DNA of 32,409 nucleotides from contig CANCGU010000006.1 in NCBI GenBank assembly GCA_947377705.1, positions 1 to 32,409 on the forward strand, given 5' to 3'. Below are positions 8,199 through 16,885 of the stretch, piece after piece. How positions within the stretch are numbered: the first letter of the stretch is position 1; every line of letters starts with the position of its first letter. The position numbers and the translations under genes are program-made. Below the pieces are notes generated by a model. It worked only from the letters and a program-made list of their open reading frames with translations, ran no database searches and was not told the DNA's origin. The stretch is from Comamonadaceae bacterium. GTDB lineage: Bacteria; Pseudomonadota; Gammaproteobacteria; Burkholderiales; Burkholderiaceae.

Positions 8199-8275
8199 GG
8201 GGTGGCTGATGGGGCTCGAACCCACGACAACAGGAATCACAATCCTGGACTCTACCAACTGAGCTACAGCCACCG
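8199..8275 (-). tRNA. tRNA-His (GTG)
   Basis: A complete 77-base cloverleaf including encoded CCA. The 5' end GGTGGCTGTAGCTCAG gives the extra G(-1) pairing with C73, as expected for bacterial tRNA-His. The anticodon GTG is at 8241-8239 within the loop ATTGTGATT, and the T-loop is GGTTCGAGCC. The gene begins only 12 bases after the ppiD stop codon and is followed by a strong terminator, so it is probably cut from the ppiD transcript or has a promoter within ppiD. Confidence 0.97.
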
Positions 8276-8287
8276 TAGAAGCGAATA

Positions 8288-10183
8288 TTATAACCGAGCT
8301 ACTTTGATTTCTGCCTTAAATTTTTCTTTTAACAGCTTGTAGTAAGCCAAGCCCTCGGCCGATGCCCACCACTGAGCATACTGGTCGCGCTCACGGGTCA
8401 AGCCCGAGGCGTTTGCAGCATCACGCGGCAGCACTTTTTCAACCTTCACCACAGCGTAGCCGCTGGCACCTAAATCAACGCCCACCCACGCTGGCAGGGT
8501 TTGCGTGCTGGCACGCAAGGCAGCTTCGACCAACGCAGGGGGTTGCGCTTGCTTGGACTCACGGGACACAACAATGGCCGCGGGCAATTTGGCAGCATCA
8601 GGACTGGCTTTCCACTCAGCCAGCTTGGCAGCACCTTCTGAACGCGCACGTTCACCCGCCAGTTGCGCCACCACTTGCTCGTGCACACGGGCTTTGACTT
8701 CGTCCAATCGCAAGGTACGTGCGGGGCTGTAGCTGGTGATACGGGCTGCGGCTAAGACGTTAGGGGCCAACTCGACCGCTTCAGTGTTGCGCTTTTTCTC
8801 AAGCGAATCTGGCGAGAACACTGCAGCTAAAAGCTTGGGGTTGTTCGCCGCCGTGTTACCTACGACGGGTTCGCGCCCCAAGTTGTTCGCGTGTTGGACC
8901 TCAAGCTTCAAGCGCTCAGCCACGGGCTTCAAACTATCTGATTGTTCGTAGACGATGTTGGTGAACTGTTCAGCCGCTTCGGCGAATTTGCGCTGCGCCA
9001 ATTGGGCGCGCACTTCGACTTCTAGCTTGGCACGCTGCGACTCAAAGCTTTTTTGTTCGGGTAGTTTGATGTCAGTCAGACGGAGGATGTGAAAACCAAA
9101 TTCGGTTTCCACCAAACCACTGGTTTCGCCTTTTTTCAGAGCAAACGCAGCCTCTTCAAAAGGCTTCACCATGGCACCGCGGCCAAAAAAGTCGAGGTCT
9201 CCACCTTTGGCAGCAGAGCCTGTGTCTTGCGAGTTTTTACGCGCCAACTCAGCAAACTGGTTGGGCGACTTTTGTACTTCGGCCAACAAGGCCTGAGCCT
9301 TGACCCGTGCTGCATCACGCTCGGTGGCGGAGGCCCCTTTGTCCGCATTGATCAAGATATGGCTGACGCGACGCTCTTCCAAACCAGCCAAACGGGCTGC
9401 ATTTTGTTCGTAGTACGACTTGAGTTCAGCTTCAGGCACCACGATGCCTTTTTGCACCGCCGCCAAATCCAAGACCACATATTCAATGTCTGCACGTTCA
9501 GCGGACTGAAACTTGTCAGCATTGGCTTTGTAGTAGGTCTCCAGTTCTTCATCACTGGGTTTGATTTGAGACACAAAGTCAGCAGGTGCAAACTTTGCCA
9601 CCTGCACTTGGCGTTGCTCATAGAAAGCATTCAAAGTCACATCGGCCAAAGCCACTGGGCTAAAGCTGGTCACACCCACACCTGACATCACTTGGCGAGA
9701 GGCCAAGTCACCACGGACTTGCGCCTCAAACGACTCAGGTGACATGCCTTGCGTGGCGAGCAACTGGCGATAGCGTTCAATGTCCAATGAACCGTCGGCG
9801 CGACGCAACGCGGCAATGGTTGGGTTTTGTTGCAACTCAGCCGCTAAACGGGCATCGCTGGCACCCAAGCGCAATTTGTTCGCTGCGACTTGGAGCAGAC
9901 GGTCGCGCACCATGCGTTCTAAGGTGCTGTATTTGGCTTCAGGCGTATCAAACAACTTCACATCCACCGTTGGCATGCTGCTGCGCATGCGCTCGACTTG
10001 GCTGCGATGCGCCGCATCCCAATCAGCTTGCGTGATATCGTGACCATCAACAGTTGCAACCGTTGCGCCGCCTTCGCGGAAACGGTTGTAACCCTCAAGG
10101 CCAAATAAAACGAAAGATGGGAAGATCAAAAGGAACAGCAAAAATTGCATGATCCGTGTGTGCTTGCGAACAAAATCAAACAT
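8288..10183 (-). CDS. ppiD: PpiD-like periplasmic folding chaperone (SurA-N/parvulin)
   Basis: A 631-residue protein with a single N-terminal membrane anchor (about residues 12-29, IMQFLLFLLIFPSFVLFGLE), preceded by MFDFVRKHTR, the typical PpiD start. A SurA_N-like chaperone region covers roughly 40-190, and a parvulin domain about 268-375 with RRVSHILI, GGDLDFFGRGAMVKPFEEAAF and GFHILRL. In E. coli, PpiD is anchored at the SecYEG exit and helps newly exported proteins fold; the isomerase domain there is inactive, and activity here cannot be judged. The start lies 35 bases after a terminator, so it must have its own compact promoter or rely on read-through. tRNA-His follows directly. Confidence 0.92.
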   Translation of the reverse strand: MFDFVRKHTRIMQFLLFLLIFPSFVLFGLEGYNRFREGGATVATVDGHDITQADWDAAHRSQVERMRSSMPTVDVKLFDTPEAKYSTLERMVRDRLLQVAANKLRLGASDARLAAELQQNPTIAALRRADGSLDIERYRQLLATQGMSPESFEAQVRGDLASRQVMSGVGVTSFSPVALADVTLNAFYEQRQVQVAKFAPADFVSQIKPSDEELETYYKANADKFQSAERADIEYVVLDLAAVQKGIVVPEAELKSYYEQNAARLAGLEERRVSHILINADKGASATERDAARVKAQALLAEVQKSPNQFAELARKNSQDTGSAAKGGDLDFFGRGAMVKPFEEAAFALKKGETSGLVETEFGFHILRLTDIKLPEQKSFESQRAKLEVEVRAQLAQRKFAEAAEQFTNIVYEQSDSLKPVAERLKLEVQHANNLGREPVVGNTAANNPKLLAAVFSPDSLEKKRNTEAVELAPNVLAAARITSYSPARTLRLDEVKARVHEQVVAQLAGERARSEGAAKLAEWKASPDAAKLPAAIVVSRESKQAQPPALVEAALRASTQTLPAWVGVDLGASGYAVVKVEKVLPRDAANASGLTRERDQYAQWWASAEGLAYYKLLKEKFKAEIKVARL

Positions 10184-10218
10184 GAAGTGGACTCATCGTG
10201 ATGTGTGAGAAGCCAAGA

Positions 10219-10247
10219 AAAAAGGCGAACTGGGTGTTCGCCTTTTT
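10219..10247. terminator. Bidirectional-type terminator between tRNA-Val and ppiD
   Basis: Perfect 12-base arms AAAAAGGCGAAC and GTTCGCCTTTTT around a 5-base loop, giving T-runs on both strands. On the minus strand it lies 6 bases after the CCA end of tRNA-Val and ends the hupB - tRNA-Val unit. Confidence 0.9.
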
Positions 10248-10253
10248 AATGGG

Positions 10254-10329
10254 TGGTGGGTGCTGACGGGGTCGAACCGCCGACCTACTGCGTGTAAGGC
10301 AGCCGCTCTGCCAACTGAGCTAAGCACCC
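10254..10329 (-). tRNA. tRNA-Val (TAC)
   Basis: A complete 76-base cloverleaf with encoded CCA. The 5' end GGGTGCTTAGCTCAG pairs with AGCACCC before ACCA, the anticodon TAC is at 10296-10294, and the T-loop is GGTTCGACCC. It begins 15 bases after the hupB stop codon, with no terminator between, so it is likely processed from a hupB - tRNA-Val transcript. Confidence 0.97.
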
Positions 10330-10344
10330 ATCCTTAACCGTGAA

Positions 10345-10617
10345 TTAGTTCAAAGCGTCTTTCAAGCCTTTGCCTGGACGGAACTTAGGCACTTTGGCGG
10401 CCTTGATTTTGATGGCTTCGCCAGTACGTGGGTTACGGCCAGTGCGAGCTGCACGCTTACCAACAGCAAAAGTACCGAAACCAACCAAAGAAACTGTGCC
10501 GCCCTTTTTCAAGGTCGTTTTCACAGCACCGATGGTGGACTCGAGTGCGCGAGTGGCTGCAGCCTTGGAAATGTCGGCGTGCTTAGCGATGTGCTCAATC
10601 AGTTCTGTCTTATTCAC
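10345..10617 (-). CDS. hupB: HU-type DNA-binding protein
   Basis: A 90-residue histone-like protein of standard length. It has the HU start [20 protein letters not shown], the core [13 protein letters not shown] and the DNA-binding arm [17 protein letters not shown], ending with the family's [14 protein letters not shown]. It bends and compacts DNA in the nucleoid as a dimer. IHF subunits are somewhat longer and differ in the arm, so HU is preferred. The start is GTG (10617-10615), with a strong ribosome site AGAGGGGA six bases before it. tRNA-Val follows within 15 bases. Confidence 0.96.
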   Translation of the reverse strand: MNKTELIEHIAKHADISKAAATRALESTIGAVKTTLKKGGTVSLVGFGTFAVGKRAARTGRNPRTGEAIKIKAAKVPKFRPGKGLKDALN

Positions 10618-10657
10618 AAAAATCCCCTCTCAATGAGATGTGATGTTGATCAATGGA

Positions 10658-10679
10658 TATGGCTAGTTTACAAGCCATA
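10658..10679. promoter_or_regulatory. Inverted repeat upstream of hupB, possible operator
   Basis: On the minus strand TATGGCT, eight bases, AGCCATA: perfect 7-base arms 41-62 bases before the hupB start. The TTGTAA in and next to the spacer resembles a -35 box, but no convincing -10 partner was found. Possible binding site for a regulator of hupB, including autoregulation. Confidence 0.3.
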
Positions 10680-10722
10680 CAAGTTATAAGCTGCTATGGG
10701 TGTCTTGTCACCTTGTTGAGAC

Positions 10723-10744
10723 AACCGCTACATCTAAAGCGGTT
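10723..10744. terminator. GC-rich hairpin downstream of the dehydrogenase gene, without T-run
   Basis: AACCGCT, eight bases, AGCGGTT: perfect 7-base arms about 50 bases after the minus-strand dehydrogenase stop. No T-run follows, so termination here is only a suggestion; it could also mark the upstream edge of the hupB promoter region. Confidence 0.3.
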
Positions 10745-10795
10745 ATGCACAATACAGCATGGGAGCGAATTCTAGTCGTTTTTTGAAACTAAAAA

Positions 10796-11881
10796 TCACA
10801 AAGCGGCAGCAATTGCACGACCGACATCTGCCGTACTAGCGTTACCCCCAATGTCAGGCGTTTTTGGAGCACCGCTCTTGGGGTCAAGCACCTTCTCAAT
10901 GGCCGCCATCACGGCGTCGTGTGCGTCTTTGTGGCCCAGGAACTCCAGCATCATTGCGCCACACCAAATCTGACCAATCGGGTTGGCAATGCCTTTGCCT
11001 GCGATGTCTGGCGCAGAGCCGTGCACCGGTTCAAACAAGGAGGGGAACTTGCGATCGGGGTTCAAGTTGGCGCTCGGTGCAATGCCAATGGTGCCAGTAC
11101 ATGCGGGGCCTAAGTCGCTCAGAATGTCGCCAAACAAATTGCTGGCCACCACCACATCAAAGAAGTCGGGGCGTTGTACGAAATGCGCGGTCAAGATATC
11201 GATGTGGAACTTGTCCACATTGATGCCGGGATAGTTCTTCGCCATCTCAACCACACGCTCATCCCAGTAAGGCATGGTGATGGCAATGCCGTTGGACTTA
11301 GTCGCGCTGGTCAAATGCTTTTTAGGCCGGGTTTGCGCCAGTTCAAACGCAAACTTCAGCACGCGGTCAACACCGATGCGTGACATCACCGTTTCTTGCA
11401 TCACAATTTCGCGCTCGGTACCGGGGTACATGCGACCGCCAATGCTGGAGTACTCGCCTTCGGTGTTTTCACGCACGATGTACATGTCAATCTCGCCGGG
11501 CTGACGTGGTGAGCCATCGCGACGCACCACGGGCGCGATGATGCCGGGCATCAAACGCGCAGGACGCAAGTTGATGTACTGGTCAAATTCGCGACGAAAC
11601 AACAAGAGCGAGCCCCACAGCGAAATATGGTCTGGAATTTTGTCAGGCCAACCCACGGCGCCAAAGTAAAGCGCATCGTGACCGCCGATTTGGTCTTTCC
11701 AATCGTCGGGCAGCATCTTGCCGTGCTTTTCAAAGTACTCCCAGCTTGAAAAGTCGAAGTGATCAAACTTCAAGTCGATGCCAAATTTTCGGGCCGCTGC
11801 GTCCATGACGCGAATGCCCTCGGGCATGACTTCTTTGCCAATGCCGTCACCAGCGATCACTGCAATGCGTTTTTGACTCAT
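10796..11881 (-). CDS. Tartrate dehydrogenase / D-malate dehydrogenase (decarboxylating)
   Basis: A 361-residue member of the isocitrate/isopropylmalate dehydrogenase family. It has the N-terminal IAVIAGDGIGKEVMPEG, the substrate-binding RENTEGEYSSIGGRMYPG, the metal site SNLFGDILSDLGP and the NAD-binding FEPVHGSAPDIAGKGIANP. SLLLFRREFDQYINLRPAR, with Leu and Phe before the conserved arginines, matches TtuC/DmlA rather than LeuB or Icd. These enzymes oxidise D-malate, tartrate or related acids with NAD, using Mn or Mg. Start codons TTG-ATG-ATG lie in tandem; the ATG at 11881-11879 is best spaced (6 bases) from AAAGG. It follows the EamA gene by about 30 bases and may be the last gene of the dnaE run. 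Exact substrate uncertain. Confidence 0.88.
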   Translation of the reverse strand: MSQKRIAVIAGDGIGKEVMPEGIRVMDAAARKFGIDLKFDHFDFSSWEYFEKHGKMLPDDWKDQIGGHDALYFGAVGWPDKIPDHISLWGSLLLFRREFDQYINLRPARLMPGIIAPVVRRDGSPRQPGEIDMYIVRENTEGEYSSIGGRMYPGTEREIVMQETVMSRIGVDRVLKFAFELAQTRPKKHLTSATKSNGIAITMPYWDERVVEMAKNYPGINVDKFHIDILTAHFVQRPDFFDVVVASNLFGDILSDLGPACTGTIGIAPSANLNPDRKFPSLFEPVHGSAPDIAGKGIANPIGQIWCGAMMLEFLGHKDAHDAVMAAIEKVLDPKSGAPKTPDIGGNASTADVGRAIAAAL

Positions 11882-11913
11882 CATCAACCTTTGAAACTAA
11901 ATATTCGAAAAAA

Positions 11914-12801
11914 TCAGGTGGTGATTCTAGGAGGACGCACCACCAAACTCACCCCCATGGCTGTCACCAAAATGCCTGCCAGTGTCACCCAGGTGATGGG
12001 TTCGTTGAACAACACCCAAGCCATCACAGCGGTTGTAGGTGGCACCAAATACAACAAACTGGTGACCGCTGCAGCTGCGCCGCGTTGAATGAGAATGTAA
12101 AACAAAGAACTACCGCCCAAAGTCAATACCAACACGGCCCACGCCATTGCCCAGATCATCTCTGCGTTCCACAAAGCGGGCTCAGCCTCCATCAGGGCGA
12201 GCGGCAACGTCACCACATAAGCGGCCATCAGTTGTACGGCATTGGCACTGCGAACGTCACAGGGTTGCACAAATCGTTTTTGATAGAGCGTCCCCGTAGT
12301 GATCGACACCAAAGCCATGGTGATCATGGTCAGGCTCCAAGGCGTGACTTCAATGCCCCCTTCAAGCTTGCGCGACACCACCATGGCCAAGCCCACAAAA
12401 CCAAGGGCTAAGCCCTGCCACTGACGACGGGTCACATGACCACCTCGGGCGGACAACCAAATGGCGGTGATGACGGGCTGCAAGCCCACGATCAAGGCAG
12501 TCAAACCAGCCCCCATGCCAACCTTCACGGCCGCCCACACCCCACCCAAATAACCCGCATGCATCAACATACCCGTGACGGCCAAATGCCACCATTGCGC
12601 CCTGCCCTGCGGCCAAGGCACGCGCGCCCATTTGACCCACAAGACAAAACACGCGATAGAAAAGATGTAGCGCCAAAGCAAGAACGTGAAGGGAGGCGAA
12701 TTGGGCATGCCGTAGCGCGCCACGATGAAGCCCGTGCTCCAGATCAACACAAAGAGCCAAGGCATGGCATTGACCCATGCTTGGTTGCGTGATTCGCGCA
12801 T
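11914..12801 (-). CDS. EamA/DMT-family transporter
   Basis: A 295-residue protein with ten predicted membrane helices in two EamA repeats (about residues 12-135 and 150-285), as in RhaT/YdcZ-type drug/metabolite transporters. The start is set at the ATG at 12801-12799 (MRESRNQAWVNAMPWLFVLIWSTG), which overlaps the pgsA stop as TAATG and suggests translational coupling. The open frame extends 34 residues further upstream into pgsA, but that part is not transporter-like. Substrate unknown; the dehydrogenase gene directly downstream hints at an organic acid or amino acid (inference only). Confidence 0.9.
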   Translation of the reverse strand: MRESRNQAWVNAMPWLFVLIWSTGFIVARYGMPNSPPFTFLLWRYIFSIACFVLWVKWARVPWPQGRAQWWHLAVTGMLMHAGYLGGVWAAVKVGMGAGLTALIVGLQPVITAIWLSARGGHVTRRQWQGLALGFVGLAMVVSRKLEGGIEVTPWSLTMITMALVSITTGTLYQKRFVQPCDVRSANAVQLMAAYVVTLPLALMEAEPALWNAEMIWAMAWAVLVLTLGGSSLFYILIQRGAAAAVTSLLYLVPPTTAVMAWVLFNEPITWVTLAGILVTAMGVSLVVRPPRITT

Positions 12802-13364
12802 TATTTGGCGTGGTCCACGATGTCGGGCCAAGCCTTTTGCAGGTAATACACCATTGACCAGACAGTCAATACGCCAGCACACCAAATCAACACCGATCCC
12901 CACAAAGCGGTATCAATCACGCCAAACAACGGTCCGTCGTAAAGCAAAAAAGGAATGGCCACCATTTGCACGGTGGTCTTCAGCTTGCCCAGCACATGCA
13001 CAGCCACGCTGCGTGAAGCACCGATTTGCGCCATCCACTCGCGCAAGGCCGAGATCGCAATTTCACGCCCGATGATGATCAGCGCCACCAACACATCCGC
13101 GCGCCCCAAATGCACCAAGATCAACAAACTGGCACACACCAAAAATTTATCAGCCACCGGGTCTAGAAATGCACCAAAGGCTGACGATTGGTTCAGCTTG
13201 CGGGCCAAATAGCCGTCCAACCAATCGGTCAAGGCAAACACCACAAACATCACCGTGGCCCACAGATTGCGTTCAGCGGTTTCAATGGGCAAATAAAACA
13301 GCCCCACGATCAAAGGAATGGCCGCAATGCGCGCCAGTGTCATGAGCGTAGGAATGGTCCACAT
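12801..13364 (-). CDS. pgsA: CDP-diacylglycerol--glycerol-3-phosphate 3-phosphatidyltransferase
   Basis: A 187-residue membrane enzyme of standard length making phosphatidylglycerol phosphate from CDP-diacylglycerol and glycerol 3-phosphate. The CDP-alcohol phosphatidyltransferase signature is complete: Asp47-x2-Asp50-Gly51-x2-Ala54-Arg55, then Gly64-x3-Asp68-x3-Asp72 (DWLDGYLARKL and GAFLDPVADK). The N-terminus WTIPTLMTLARIAAIP is typical of PgsA. About four to six hydrophobic helices are visible. It starts 6 bases after the dnaE stop and overlaps the EamA gene start, so these genes probably share a transcript. A link to dnaE is less usual than the common uvrC-pgsA pairing. Confidence 0.95.
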   Translation of the reverse strand: MWTIPTLMTLARIAAIPLIVGLFYLPIETAERNLWATVMFVVFALTDWLDGYLARKLNQSSAFGAFLDPVADKFLVCASLLILVHLGRADVLVALIIIGREIAISALREWMAQIGASRSVAVHVLGKLKTTVQMVAIPFLLYDGPLFGVIDTALWGSVLIWCAGVLTVWSMVYYLQKAWPDIVDHAK

Positions 13365-13370
13365 AAATGG

Positions 13371-16300
13371 TTACTCGTAAATGATTTGTGATTGTCCGTC
13401 GTGGGCTTGCGCCATCCAACTGGCCAGGGCGGCATCGCTGGGGAAAAACTTGGCGTTGTCGCCCAACTGTACGTCGGCTGTTGCACCATCGCGCAGCAGT
13501 TTCAATCGTACGCCCATGCCGCGCACCAATTCGCCCTGCTCGGAGGACTCCACTTTGGCAGGGTGGTCGCGCAAGAGGCGTGCAATGTCAGGCGATGTGC
13601 CGTTGACTGTGACACTGAGGTATTTGCCAAAACGGCAACGCGCTTGTTCTAGGCTCCACACTTGCTGAATGGACAAACGCAAACCGCCAGAAAAGCGATC
13701 GGGCTGCGCCTTGCCCATGATGATGACCAGCTCGTCATCCTTCAAGGTATTGCGGTAGGTGTTGATGGTGGCCTCATCCGCCGTGGCTTCGATCACCGAT
13801 GATTTGTCATCGAGCTTGAAGATGGCCAACTTGCCGCGCTGCCCATTGATCACACGCATATCGCTCACGATGCCTGCCAACAGCTGCGGCTCGCGCGAGT
13901 CCATCAAGTCTTCAATACGGGTGCGCGCAAAGCGACGTACCTCACGCTCGACCTCGTCAAACAAATGACCAGAAAGGTAGAAGCCCAACGCCACCTTCTC
14001 GTGCGTGAGGCGTTCTTTCACGCCCCAAGGCAGCATCTCCACATACTCGGGCTCTTGCGTGCTAGAGCCGTGGGTGTCTTCACCCATCATGTCAAACAAC
14101 CCGCCTTGGTTGGCATTGGCTTCACTCGCTGAGGCAAAGTCAAATGCACGTTCCACACTGGCCAGCAGCTCGGCGCGATTGAGGTGCAAATTGTCAAACG
14201 CACCGGCTTTGATGAGGGCTTCGACCGTGCGTTTGTTCAAACGACTGCGGTCCACACGGCGGCAGAAGTCGAACAAGCTGGTGAACGGGCCGCCCTCTTC
14301 GCGCGCCGCCACGATGGCATCAATCGCTTGTTGGCCCGAACCTTTGATGGCACCCAAGCCGTAGCGAATGACTTTGTCTGAGATGGGTTCAAAACGGTAG
14401 CGCCCACGGTTCACATCGGGCGCTTCAAAGGTCAGGCCCATCTTGTGCGCGTCTTCAAACAAGACCTTGAGCTTGTCGGTGTTGTCCATCTCCACCGTCA
14501 TGTTGGCGCAGAAGAACTCTGCCGTGTAGTGCACCTTCAACCAGCCGGTGTGATACGCCAGCAGCGAGTAAGCCGCGGCGTGCGACTTGTTGAAGCCGTA
14601 GCCCGCAAACTTCTCCATCAAGTCAAAGATTTCGTCGGCTTTGTCTTGGGTGATGTTGTTTTTGGCAGCGCCGGCGCGGAAGATATCGCGGTGCTCCGCC
14701 ATCTCCTCGGGTTTCTTTTTACCCATGGCACGGCGCAACATGTCAGCGCCGCCGAGCGAGTAGCCGCCCAAAATTTGCGCGGTCTGCATCACCTGCTCTT
14801 GGTACACCATGATGCCGTAGGTCTCGGACAACATCTCGGCCACCAGGGGGTGCGGGTACTCAATCGTTTCGCGGCCATGCTTACGCGCCACAAAACTAGG
14901 AATCAGGTCCATCGGGCCCGGACGGTACAAAGCGTTCAGCGCAATCAGATCCTCTAAGCGCGTGGGACGCGCATCGCGCAACATGCCTTGCATGCCGCGA
15001 CTTTCAAACTGGAACACAGCCTCGGTCTTGCCATCTTGGAACAGTTCATATGTGCGTTTGTCGTCAAGCGGGATATTTTCAAACGCGAAGTGCTCTTGGC
15101 CTTTGTGGCGCTGCATGATGAACTCGCGCGCGATCTCCAAAATGGTCAGCGTGGCCAAGCCCAAAAAGTCGAACTTCACCAAGCCTGCGGCTTCCACGTC
15201 ATCTTTGTCAAACTGGCTCACCGCCGATTCGCTGCCCGGCTGTTGGTAAAGCGGGCAAAAGTCGGTCAGCTTGCCCGGGGCAATCAACACACCACCGGCG
15301 TGCATACCCACGTTACGCGTCATACCTTCGAGTTTTTGCGCCAACTCCAACAAGGTTTTGACTTCATCTTCTTTGGCCAAACGCTCGGCCAAGATGGGCT
15401 CCACCTCAATCGCGCCGGCGATGGTGATGTGCTGGCCCGGCTTGTTGGGAATGAGGCCGCTGATGCCCTTGCAGAAGGTGTAGCTCATGTCGAGCACGCG
15501 GCCCACGTCACCAATGGCGGCACGGGCAGCCATCGTGCCGAAGGTGGCAATTTGCGACACGGCATCGCGACCGTATTTGTCTTTTACGTAATCAATCACG
15601 CGGTCGCGATTGGTTTGGCAAAAGTCAATGTCAAAGTCGGGCATGGATACCCGCTCTGGGTTCAAGAAACGCTCGAACAGCAAGTTGTATTGCAGCGGGT
15701 CAAGGTCGGTAATCTTGAGGGCATACGCCACCAATGAGCCGGCACCTGAACCACGGCCCGGCCCCACAGGACAACCATTGGCTTTGGCCCACTGAATGAA
15801 GTCGCCCACGATCAAGAAGTAACCGGGAAAGCCCATGTTCAAAATCGTGGTCAGCTCAAACTCTAAGCGTTCCACATAACGTGGGCGCTCTTCATCGCGT
15901 TTGGCTTCCACGGGGTACAAGTGGCGCAATCGTTCTTCCAAGCCCTCGTGCGAGACGTGACGGAAATAGTCCTCCACTGACATCACCACACCGTTCACCG
16001 GCGGGATGGGGAAGTTGGGCAGTTGCGGCTTGCCCAACACCAAGGTCAGGTTGCAGCGCTTGGCAATCTCAACCGTGTTGGCAATGGCACTGGGCACATC
16101 GGCAAACAGCTCGCACATTTGCGCGGATGATTTGAAATACTGCTCACGCGTGAACTTGCGCACACGGCGTTGGTTGCCCAAAATTTCGCCTTCCGCAATA
16201 CACACACGCGCTTCGTGCGCTTCGTAGTCATCGGGTTGGGTGAACTGCACAGGGTGCGTGGCCACCACGGGCAAGCTCAGGCGCGCTGCTAGTTGAACGG

Positions 16301-16844
16301 CAGCTGACACATGGGTTTCGTCATCCGCACGGCCAGCACGTTGCAGCTCAATGTAAAAACGATGCGGGAAAATGCCAGCCAATTGCAAAGCCACCTCACC
16401 GGCACGCGTGGTGTCGCCTTGCACCAAGGCTTGACCCACGGCACCGGCTTGCGCGCCCGACAAAGCAATTAGGCCTTGCGATAACTCTTGCAGCCATTCA
16501 AGTTTGATGACAGCCACCGCCCTGTGCACGTTTTGCGTCCAGCCGCGGCTGATCAGCTCGCACAGATTCAAGTAGCCCTGATGGTTTTGCACCAACAAGA
16601 CCATGCGCGAGGTCAGTGCGGCGTCTTGGGTCAGGCTTTCTAAATAAATCTCTGCGCCGATGACAGGCTTGACGCCCTTGCCACGCGTTTCTTTGTAAAA
16701 CTTGATGGCGCCGTAGAGGTTGTTGATGTCTGTGATGGCCAGCGCGGGTTGCTGGTCGGCTGCGGCTGCTTTCACCACCTCGTCGATGCGGTTGGTCCCG
16801 TCCACGACAGAAAATTCGGAGTGAAGGCGCAGATGAACAAACAT
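13371..16844 (-). CDS. dnaE: DNA polymerase III subunit alpha
   Basis: A 1157-residue replicative polymerase, close to the usual 1160. It begins with a PHP domain (MFVHLRLHSEFSVVDGTNRI), followed by the C-family polymerase palm and fingers. The glycine-rich GPGRGSGAGS lies at 361-370 and the catalytic PDFDIDF at 402-408. The helix-hairpin-helix/OB-fold region and a C-terminal region for tau and clamp contacts follow. ALYRPGPMDLIPSFVARKHG and MVYQEQVMQTAQILGGYSLG are also characteristic. It catalyses chromosome synthesis in the holoenzyme. It reads minus and is followed at once by pgsA. The start ATG (16844-16842) is 41 bases from the divergent trhO start, so both promoters must be packed into or near that gap. 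Confidence 0.98.
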   Translation of the reverse strand: MFVHLRLHSEFSVVDGTNRIDEVVKAAAADQQPALAITDINNLYGAIKFYKETRGKGVKPVIGAEIYLESLTQDAALTSRMVLLVQNHQGYLNLCELISRGWTQNVHRAVAVIKLEWLQELSQGLIALSGAQAGAVGQALVQGDTTRAGEVALQLAGIFPHRFYIELQRAGRADDETHVSAAVQLAARLSLPVVATHPVQFTQPDDYEAHEARVCIAEGEILGNQRRVRKFTREQYFKSSAQMCELFADVPSAIANTVEIAKRCNLTLVLGKPQLPNFPIPPVNGVVMSVEDYFRHVSHEGLEERLRHLYPVEAKRDEERPRYVERLEFELTTILNMGFPGYFLIVGDFIQWAKANGCPVGPGRGSGAGSLVAYALKITDLDPLQYNLLFERFLNPERVSMPDFDIDFCQTNRDRVIDYVKDKYGRDAVSQIATFGTMAARAAIGDVGRVLDMSYTFCKGISGLIPNKPGQHITIAGAIEVEPILAERLAKEDEVKTLLELAQKLEGMTRNVGMHAGGVLIAPGKLTDFCPLYQQPGSESAVSQFDKDDVEAAGLVKFDFLGLATLTILEIAREFIMQRHKGQEHFAFENIPLDDKRTYELFQDGKTEAVFQFESRGMQGMLRDARPTRLEDLIALNALYRPGPMDLIPSFVARKHGRETIEYPHPLVAEMLSETYGIMVYQEQVMQTAQILGGYSLGGADMLRRAMGKKKPEEMAEHRDIFRAGAAKNNITQDKADEIFDLMEKFAGYGFNKSHAAAYSLLAYHTGWLKVHYTAEFFCANMTVEMDNTDKLKVLFEDAHKMGLTFEAPDVNRGRYRFEPISDKVIRYGLGAIKGSGQQAIDAIVAAREEGGPFTSLFDFCRRVDRSRLNKRTVEALIKAGAFDNLHLNRAELLASVERAFDFASASEANANQGGLFDMMGEDTHGSSTQEPEYVEMLPWGVKERLTHEKVALGFYLSGHLFDEVEREVRRFARTRIEDLMDSREPQLLAGIVSDMRVINGQRGKLAIFKLDDKSSVIEATADEATINTYRNTLKDDELVIIMGKAQPDRFSGGLRLSIQQVWSLEQARCRFGKYLSVTVNGTSPDIARLLRDHPAKVESSEQGELVRGMGVRLKLLRDGATADVQLGDNAKFFPSDAALASWMAQAHDGQSQIIYE

Positions 16845-16885
16845 GCGCCAGATTGTAGGGACACCCCGTTACTTAGAATGGCAGG

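Noticed and set aside
12802..12903. N-terminal extension of the EamA transporter frame
   Set aside because: It overlaps pgsA and encodes no membrane helix; the TAATG overlap start at 12801 is better supported.
14445..15737. Plus-strand ORFs of 170 and 249 codons opposite dnaE
   Set aside because: Both fall inside the intact dnaE polymerase domain and look like reverse translations of it.
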